Below are positions 32,753 to 37,398 of a stretch of DNA of 37,398 bases, in pieces (within the stretch, counting starts at the first letter, position 1; each line of letters begins with the position of its first letter). This stretch comes from Gemmatimonadota bacterium (lineage in GTDB: Bacteria; Gemmatimonadota; Gemmatimonadetes; Gemmatimonadales; GWC2-71-9). The translations under genes were made by a program, and so were the position numbers. The notes under the pieces are model-generated. The model was given only the letters and a program-made list of their open reading frames with translations. It had not been told where the DNA came from and ran no database searches. Location: contig JAPULZ010000180.1 in assembly GCA_027294455.1 (NCBI GenBank), positions 1 to 37,398 of the forward strand, read 5' to 3'.

Positions 32753-33322
32753 ATGACCCTACCGCATACGACGACTGTGCCGGCGATCCGCCCATTGGTG
32801 CACCACCGCGCCATTGCCGTGGTGCTCGGCGCGCTGCTGGTGGCCATCGGCGCGCAGGTGGCCCTGCCGCTTCCCGGCAACCCGATTCCCATCACCCTCC
32901 AGGTGCCCGCGGTGCTCATCGTCGGTGGCTTGCTGGGACCGCGGTTCGGTGCGGCGAGCCTGGTGCTTTACCTCCTGATGGGGGCGGCGGGATTGCCGGT
33001 CTTCGCTCCGGTGGGTGTGCCCGGTGCGGCGCGCTTGATCGGTCCCACCGGTGGGTACTTGCTGGCATACCCATTGGCCGCCGGCCTGGCCGGCCTCATC
33101 GCCGTGGGAGGCCGGTCCTGGGGCCGTGTCGCCCTCGCCGTCGTTGTCGGGCTCATCACCATTCATGCCGGCGGAGTATCGCACCTCATGGTCCTTGGCG
33201 GCCATGCCTCCGAGGCGCTCCGACTCGGCTCGCTGCCGTTCCTGGCCAATGACCTTCTCGAGTTGGTCTTTGCCGCGCTGATCATTCGGCGGTTTGGCCT
33301 CAAGACCCAAGCGCTCCACTGA
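32753..33322 (+). CDS. bioY: Biotin transporter BioY
   Basis: A 189-residue S-component of the ECF biotin transporter with six hydrophobic segments. BioY hallmarks are 'GNPIPITLQVPAVLIVGGLLGPR' (about 43-65) and 'GPTGGYLLAYPLAAGL' (about 97-112). bioM and bioN are not adjacent; solitary BioY proteins are known to work alone or with a shared ECF module. ATG 32753 follows the thiolase stop by one base. The stop codon sits in the loop of the terminator at 33309-33334. Biotin supply would serve acyl-CoA carboxylases linked to the surrounding acyl-CoA genes. Confidence 0.92.
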   Translation: MTLPHTTTVPAIRPLVHHRAIAVVLGALLVAIGAQVALPLPGNPIPITLQVPAVLIVGGLLGPRFGAASLVLYLLMGAAGLPVFAPVGVPGAARLIGPTGGYLLAYPLAAGLAGLIAVGGRSWGRVALAVVVGLITIHAGGVSHLMVLGGHASEALRLGSLPFLANDLLELVFAALIIRRFGLKTQALH

Positions 33323-33334
33323 GGGCGCTTTTTT
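33309..33334 (+). terminator. Rho-independent terminator after bioY
   Basis: AAGCGC (33309-33314) pairs with GCGCTT (33325-33330), followed by an unbroken run of six T (33329-33334). The bioY TGA lies in the loop. This is the clearest intrinsic terminator in the window. It separates thiolase-bioY from the dehydrogenase genes that start at 33371. Confidence 0.75.
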
Positions 33335-33370
33335 GATGGAGTACCATTTGCCCTCGATCGCCTCAACCGG

Positions 33371-34228
33371 ATGGAGCACCGCGTGAAGCCCGCGGCCGTC
33401 GTCGGGGCCGGGACCATGGGCAACGGCATCGCCCATGTGATGGCACAGGCGGGAGCCGAGGTGCAGTTGGTGGACCTCTCCTCGGAGCTGCTCGATCGGG
33501 GCATGGCCACCATCGCCAAGAACATGGAGCGCCAGGTCAAGAAAGCCAGGATGACGGCGGAGCAGCGCGATGCATCCCTCGCGCGCATTCACCCCTCCAC
33601 CGATATCGGGGCCGTGGGGGGCGCTGCGCTAATCGTCGAGGCGGTGACGGAGACGCCCGAGGTGAAATTCGAGGTCTTCGGCGCCATCGATGCGGCGGCG
33701 GAAAACGGCGCCATCCTCGCCACCAACACTTCGTCCATCTCGATTACGGAAATCGCCGCCGCGACCGGCCGGCCGGAGCGGGTCATCGGCATGCACTTCA
33801 TGAACCCGGTCCCCATGATGCCGCTGGTCGAGATCATTCGCGGTTTGCAGACGTCCGATGAGACGGTTGCCACGGTGGCGGAGACGGCCAAGGCGCTCGG
33901 CAAGACCCCGGTCGAGGTGAACGACTACCCCGGGTTCGTCTCCAACCGCGTGATCATGCCGATGATCAACGAGGCCTGTTTCTGCGTCATGGAGGGCGTG
34001 GCGGAACCGGAAGCGGTCGACGACGTCATGAAGCTAGGCATGAATCACCCGATGGGTCCGTTGGCGTTGGCCGATCTCATCGGTCTCGACGTGTGCCTGC
34101 ATATCCTGAACGTGTTGCACGAAGGGTTGGGTGACGACAAGTACCGGCCGTGCCCGTTGCTGCGGAAGATGGTGGCGGCAGGCCGCCTGGGACGCAAGAG
34201 CGGGCGAGGGTTCCATGACTACAGTTGA
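33371..34228 (+). CDS. 3-hydroxyacyl-CoA (3-hydroxybutyryl-CoA) dehydrogenase
   Basis: A 285-residue NAD(P)-dependent enzyme interconverting 3-hydroxybutyryl-CoA and acetoacetyl-CoA. The dinucleotide motif GAGTMG is at 12-17. Active-site residues are around Ser121 ('NTSSISITE'), His142 in '[10 protein letters not shown]', Glu154 and the Asn in 'PGFVSNRV'. The C-terminal domain ends '[15 protein letters not shown]', typical of Hbd/PaaH. It is a single-domain protein, not a fused hydratase-dehydrogenase. The next gene's start overlaps its last 14 bases. The bioY terminator just upstream implies its own promoter at about 33335-33370. Confidence 0.95.
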   Translation: MEHRVKPAAVVGAGTMGNGIAHVMAQAGAEVQLVDLSSELLDRGMATIAKNMERQVKKARMTAEQRDASLARIHPSTDIGAVGGAALIVEAVTETPEVKFEVFGAIDAAAENGAILATNTSSISITEIAAATGRPERVIGMHFMNPVPMMPLVEIIRGLQTSDETVATVAETAKALGKTPVEVNDYPGFVSNRVIMPMINEACFCVMEGVAEPEAVDDVMKLGMNHPMGPLALADLIGLDVCLHILNVLHEGLGDDKYRPCPLLRKMVAAGRLGRKSGRGFHDYS

Positions 34229-35387
34229 CGCGGCCGAGAGCTCGGTGGAGCAGCAACGCCGGGAGATGGTCGCAATGGCGCGCGACTTCGCCCGGACAGA
34301 GATCGCGCCCCATGCCGCGGAGTGGGATCGGAAGAAGGAATACCCCGCCGATACCGTCAAGCGTCTCGGCGCACTGGGATTTCTTGGCATGCTGATCTCC
34401 GAAGAGCTGGACGGCCTGGGTCTCGACACCCTTACGTATGTCATGATGATCGAGGAGATCGCCGCCGCCGACGCGAGCGTGTCCATCACCCTCAGCGTCC
34501 ACAACTCTCTACCGTCGTCCATCCTCCAGGCGTGGGGGACACCCCAACAGTGGGAACGGTGGCTCAAACCGATGGCCCGTGGCGAGTTGCTGGCCGCCTT
34601 TTGCGTGTCGGAGGCCGGCAGTGGGTCCGACGTGGCGAGTTTGGACAGCCGCGCGGTGCGGAACGGAACCGACTGGGTCTTGAACGGCACCAAGGCATGG
34701 GTGACCAACGGCGACGTGGCCGACCTGCTGCTGGTACTGGTCCGGACGTCGGACGACGCGACGAGCCGCACGCGGGGATTGTCGTTCTTCATGGTCCCGG
34801 CCGACACCCCGGGAGTGGAACCGACCAAACCGGAAGACAAGATGGGCCTGCGGGCATCGCGAACCACCCAGGTCGTGCTTACCGACGTGTGCTTGCACGC
34901 GGACCATCTCATCGGGGAGGATGGTGCGGGCTTCCAGTACGCAATGGAAGGGCTCGAGGGCGGGCGGCTGGGCGTGGCGGCACAGGCCGTCGGCATCGCG
35001 CAAGCCGCCCTGGACCATTCCATTCGGTACGCGGCGGAGCGCGAGCAGTTCGAGGTACCGATCAAGGATTTTCAAGGGATCGGGTTCAAGCTGGCCGACA
35101 TGGCGACACGAGTGGCGGCGGCACGCGCCCTGCTGCACGACGTCGCACGAGCCAAGGAGCGGGGCGAAGACGTGTCGATGCGCGCCAGCATGGCCAAACT
35201 TTTCGCCTCGGAGGCCGCGATGTTCGTGACGACCGAGGCCGTACAGGTCTTTGGTGGATACGGCTATATGCGGGACTATCCGGTCGAGCGGCTGTTTCGG
35301 GACGCCAAGGTGACGGAGATTTACGAGGGCACCAGCGAAGTGCAGCGCATCATCATTTCGCGGGGGCTGTACGCTCACGACAAATGA
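34215..35387 (+). CDS. Short-chain acyl-CoA dehydrogenase
   Basis: A 390-residue flavoprotein oxidising acyl-CoA to the trans-2-enoyl-CoA. The FAD/substrate signature is '[16 protein letters not shown]', then 'GTKAWVTNG', the '[15 protein letters not shown]' block and '[19 protein letters not shown]'. The catalytic base is Glu371 in '[10 protein letters not shown]', the position used by short/medium-chain enzymes. ATG 34215 lies inside the end of the previous gene with GCGAGGG just upstream; longer starts would overlap further. It is translationally coupled to the 3-hydroxyacyl-CoA dehydrogenase. The electron acceptor ETF is not in view. Confidence 0.95.
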   Translation: MTTVDAAESSVEQQRREMVAMARDFARTEIAPHAAEWDRKKEYPADTVKRLGALGFLGMLISEELDGLGLDTLTYVMMIEEIAAADASVSITLSVHNSLPSSILQAWGTPQQWERWLKPMARGELLAAFCVSEAGSGSDVASLDSRAVRNGTDWVLNGTKAWVTNGDVADLLLVLVRTSDDATSRTRGLSFFMVPADTPGVEPTKPEDKMGLRASRTTQVVLTDVCLHADHLIGEDGAGFQYAMEGLEGGRLGVAAQAVGIAQAALDHSIRYAAEREQFEVPIKDFQGIGFKLADMATRVAAARALLHDVARAKERGEDVSMRASMAKLFASEAAMFVTTEAVQVFGGYGYMRDYPVERLFRDAKVTEIYEGTSEVQRIIISRGLYAHDK

Positions 35388-35401
35388 AACGGTAACCAGG
35401 C

Positions 35402-36454
35402 GTGATTTTTGAGCACTTGGCCCACTACGGGCATGAACAGGTCAGCTTCATGTACGACCCCGACACCGGGTATCGGGGCATCATCGCCATCCACAGCACG
35501 ATTCTGGGCCCTGCCCTCGGGGGCACACGGCTGTGGAACTACGAGAGTGAGGACGAGGCGTTGACCGATGTTCTGCGGTTGTCCCGCGGGATGACGGCCA
35601 AGGCCGCCGTCGCCGGGCTCCATCTCGGTGGTGGCAAGAGCGTCATTCTGGCTGACGACAAGATCACCGACCGGGAAGCCCTGTTTCACTCGCACGGCCG
35701 TCACGTCCAGTCGTTGGGGGGCCGCTACACCACCGCCGAAGATGTCGGGACCAACCCCAGTGACATGGCGATCGTGCGTGAGGAGACCGAGTATGTCGTC
35801 GGACTCGAAGGGCGCTCGGGCGACCCGTCGCCGGTCACGGCGTTCGGCGTGTATCGAGCCATGAAGGCCTGTGCCAAGTTCAAGTACGGCGACGATTCCC
35901 TGGCCGGTAAGACCGTGTCGGTGAAAGGCCTCGGCCACGTCGGATACCATCTCTGTGACTACCTCCACAAGGACGGTGCCGCGCTCGTCGTTGCCGATAT
36001 CGATCAGACCAAGGTGGATCGCGTGATGGAGGAGTTCGGCGCGACCGCGGTAGACCACGAAGCCATCTATGGTGTCGACGCGGACATCTTCGCACCCTGT
36101 GCCCTGGGAGCCGGCGTCAACGACGACACGATCGACGAGTTCAAGGTGGACATCATCGCCGGCAGCGCCAACAATCAATTGGCCCACGACCGCAACGGCG
36201 ACGCCCTCGACGAGCGGGGCATCATCTATGCCCCCGATTACGTGGCGAACGGCGGCGGTCTGATCAACGTGAACGCCGAGCTCGCCGGGTGGACGCTCGA
36301 GGAAGCCCACGCCAAGGCGGGGGAGATCTATCACACCATGCTCGGGCTCCTCGAGATCGCGCGCGACGAAGGTATTCCTTCTTATAAGGCCGCACGACGA
36401 CTGGCTCAGCGGCGCATCGACACGGCGCGGCGAAGAGCCGCGGTGGCGAGCTAG
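35402..36454 (+). CDS. Leucine dehydrogenase (Glu/Leu/Phe/Val dehydrogenase family)
   Basis: A 350-residue NAD-dependent amino-acid dehydrogenase that deaminates branched-chain amino acids to 2-oxoacids. The substrate and catalytic lysines are Lys67 ('RGMTAKAAVAG') and Lys79 ('HLGGGKSVI'), with 'GRYTTAEDVGT' and the NAD-binding 'VKGLGHVGYHL' near 174-184. The length and the 'LGPALGGTRLW' segment suit leucine/valine rather than glutamate dehydrogenase; phenylalanine cannot be excluded. Start GTG 35402, 14 bases after the acyl-CoA dehydrogenase. Branched-chain oxoacids would feed the neighbouring acyl-CoA steps. Confidence 0.9.
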   Translation: MIFEHLAHYGHEQVSFMYDPDTGYRGIIAIHSTILGPALGGTRLWNYESEDEALTDVLRLSRGMTAKAAVAGLHLGGGKSVILADDKITDREALFHSHGRHVQSLGGRYTTAEDVGTNPSDMAIVREETEYVVGLEGRSGDPSPVTAFGVYRAMKACAKFKYGDDSLAGKTVSVKGLGHVGYHLCDYLHKDGAALVVADIDQTKVDRVMEEFGATAVDHEAIYGVDADIFAPCALGAGVNDDTIDEFKVDIIAGSANNQLAHDRNGDALDERGIIYAPDYVANGGGLINVNAELAGWTLEEAHAKAGEIYHTMLGLLEIARDEGIPSYKAARRLAQRRIDTARRRAAVAS

Positions 36455-36481
36455 CCCCGCCGGAGTTACCGTGGGAGCATT

Positions 36482-36919
36482 GTGAGCGAGAAAGTACCTA
36501 TCGGGGCTGACCACGCGGGGTTCGATCTCAAGGAACGTCTCAAGGCGGAACTGATCGAGCTCGGCTACGATCCCGTAGACGTGGGCACGTACTCGACGGA
36601 CTCGGTGGACTATCCCGACTACGCCAAGCAGGTGGCGGAGCAAGTGGCCAACGGCACGGCGACCCGGGGCGTATTGTTGTGCGGTACCGGGTTGGGCATG
36701 TCGTACACGGCGAACCGGTTTCCCGGTGTGCGGGCGGCCGTCGCGTGGACGCCGGAAATCGCCGAGCTGTCGCGGCGGCACAATGATGCCAACGTGCTGG
36801 TGTTGCCGGCCCGGTTCATCGAAGAAGACGCAGGTGTCGAGATCCTGCGCCGATGGCTCACGGTTCCCTTTGACGGGGGCCGGCACGGGCGGCGCGTCGC
36901 CAAAATCGAGGCAGACTGA
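36482..36919 (+). CDS. rpiB: Ribose-5-phosphate isomerase B
   Basis: A 145-residue RpiB/LacAB-type isomerase interconverting ribose-5-phosphate and ribulose-5-phosphate. Motifs: '[10 protein letters not shown]' with Asp10 and His11, the catalytic Cys67 in '[16 protein letters not shown]', and '[16 protein letters not shown]'. Start GTG 36482. Its TGA shares a base with the glyA ATG (TGATG), so the two are coupled. The rpiB-glyA order is seen in several bacterial phyla and is often followed by nrdR. Confidence 0.95.
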   Translation: MSEKVPIGADHAGFDLKERLKAELIELGYDPVDVGTYSTDSVDYPDYAKQVAEQVANGTATRGVLLCGTGLGMSYTANRFPGVRAAVAWTPEIAELSRRHNDANVLVLPARFIEEDAGVEILRRWLTVPFDGGRHGRRVAKIEAD

Positions 36920-37398
36920 TGACGTTGATCGACCCTCTGGCAGATTCGGACCCGGCCGTATACCGGCTCATCCAGCGCGAAACCCGACGCCAGGAGAGTG
37001 GGCTCGAGCTCATCGCCAGCGAAAATTTCGCTTCACGGGCGGTGATGGAGGCCACCGGCACGCCGCTCACGAACAAGTATGCTGAAGGATATCCCGGGAA
37101 GCGGTATTACGGCGGCTGCGAGATCGTCGACGAAGTGGAGCGGCTCGCGATCGCCCGCGTCCTCGAGCTCTTCGGCGCCGACCACGCCAACGTGCAGCCC
37201 CACAGCGGTGCGCAGGCCAACCTGGCCGCGTACATGGCGGTGATCAAACCCGGCGAAAAACTGATGGGCATGTCCCTGCCGCACGGGGGCCACCTCACCC
37301 ACGGCGCGAAGGTCAACCACAGCGGACAGATCTTCGAGTCGGTGCAATACGGGGTCGACGAGACGACGGGACGCATCGACATGGACCGCGTCCGGGAC
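36919..37398 (+). CDS. glyA: Serine hydroxymethyltransferase (3' end outside the window)
   Basis: The first 160 residues of a PLP enzyme that interconverts serine and glycine with tetrahydrofolate. Recognised by '[22 protein letters not shown]', '[25 protein letters not shown]', '[17 protein letters not shown]' and '[10 protein letters not shown]'. The PLP lysine lies beyond the window. It supplies one-carbon units used by the purN and purH enzymes encoded elsewhere in the window. Confidence 0.97.
   Translation, partial: MTLIDPLADSDPAVYRLIQRETRRQESGLELIASENFASRAVMEATGTPLTNKYAEGYPGKRYYGGCEIVDEVERLAIARVLELFGADHANVQPHSGAQANLAAYMAVIKPGEKLMGMSLPHGGHLTHGAKVNHSGQIFESVQYGVDETTGRIDMDRVRD

Overview
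This is a GC-rich, densely packed bacterial chromosomal segment. The kinase-TM-TolB-like-TPR and SARP/BTAD-TM-TolB-like-TPR receptors, the sortilin-like BNR-repeat remnant, the lipocalin-like lipoprotein, the TonB-dependent receptor and the Gram-negative lipoproteins together suggest a member of the Gemmatimonadota. That assignment is inference from gene content; no rRNA gene is present to confirm it. No tRNA, CRISPR array, prophage or transposase was seen.

Layout. 1-4.7 kb: a partial beta-propeller gene, a hypothetical gene, a lipocalin-like lipoprotein gene broken by an in-frame TAG, a DUF819 membrane protein, a D-2-hydroxyacid dehydrogenase, and an internally deleted BNR/sortilin-like remnant ending near a 28-bp palindrome. 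4.7-8.5 kb: a signalling cluster with a sigma54-dependent NtrC-type regulator divergent from a lone receiver and an Hpt-GAF-PAS histidine kinase. 8.5-11.5 kb: a sodium/solute symporter overlapping a malonyl-CoA-synthetase-like ligase. 11.6-19 kb: an accessory and regulatory stretch with a Ser/Thr kinase-TPR receptor, small proteins too short for routine calling, an exported JAMM/MPN-like protein behind a near-consensus sigma54 promoter, a SARP/BTAD-TPR receptor split by an in-frame TAG, a ribbon-helix-helix-like small protein and a GNAT acetyltransferase. 19-21 kb: a TonB-dependent receptor.

21-29.3 kb (mostly minus strand): housekeeping genes, in transcription order a BON-domain protein, valS, an Ig-like lipoprotein, selA, purN and purH. 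The valS-lipoprotein-selA joints overlap. 29.3-37.4 kb (plus strand): a small membrane protein coupled to thrS, then thiolase, bioY with a terminator, 3-hydroxyacyl-CoA dehydrogenase, acyl-CoA dehydrogenase, leucine dehydrogenase, rpiB and the start of glyA. This reads as short-chain acyl-CoA and amino-acid metabolism followed by one-carbon metabolism.

The most interesting material lies between 14 and 18.5 kb. It includes a sigma54 promoter in front of an exported JAMM-like protein, with a sigma54 activator encoded about 9 kb away. It also includes a 42-bp symmetric array of four GTTAYC-like boxes, with 11-bp spacing inside each half, upstream of a SARP-type gene. A strong dyad lies between a ribbon-helix-helix-like gene and a GNAT gene. 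The 4.7-8.5 kb cluster looks like a complete four-step phosphorelay split over three genes. Two reading frames carry in-frame TAG codons with recognisable protein continuing beyond, which I read as gene decay or sequencing error, not recoding.
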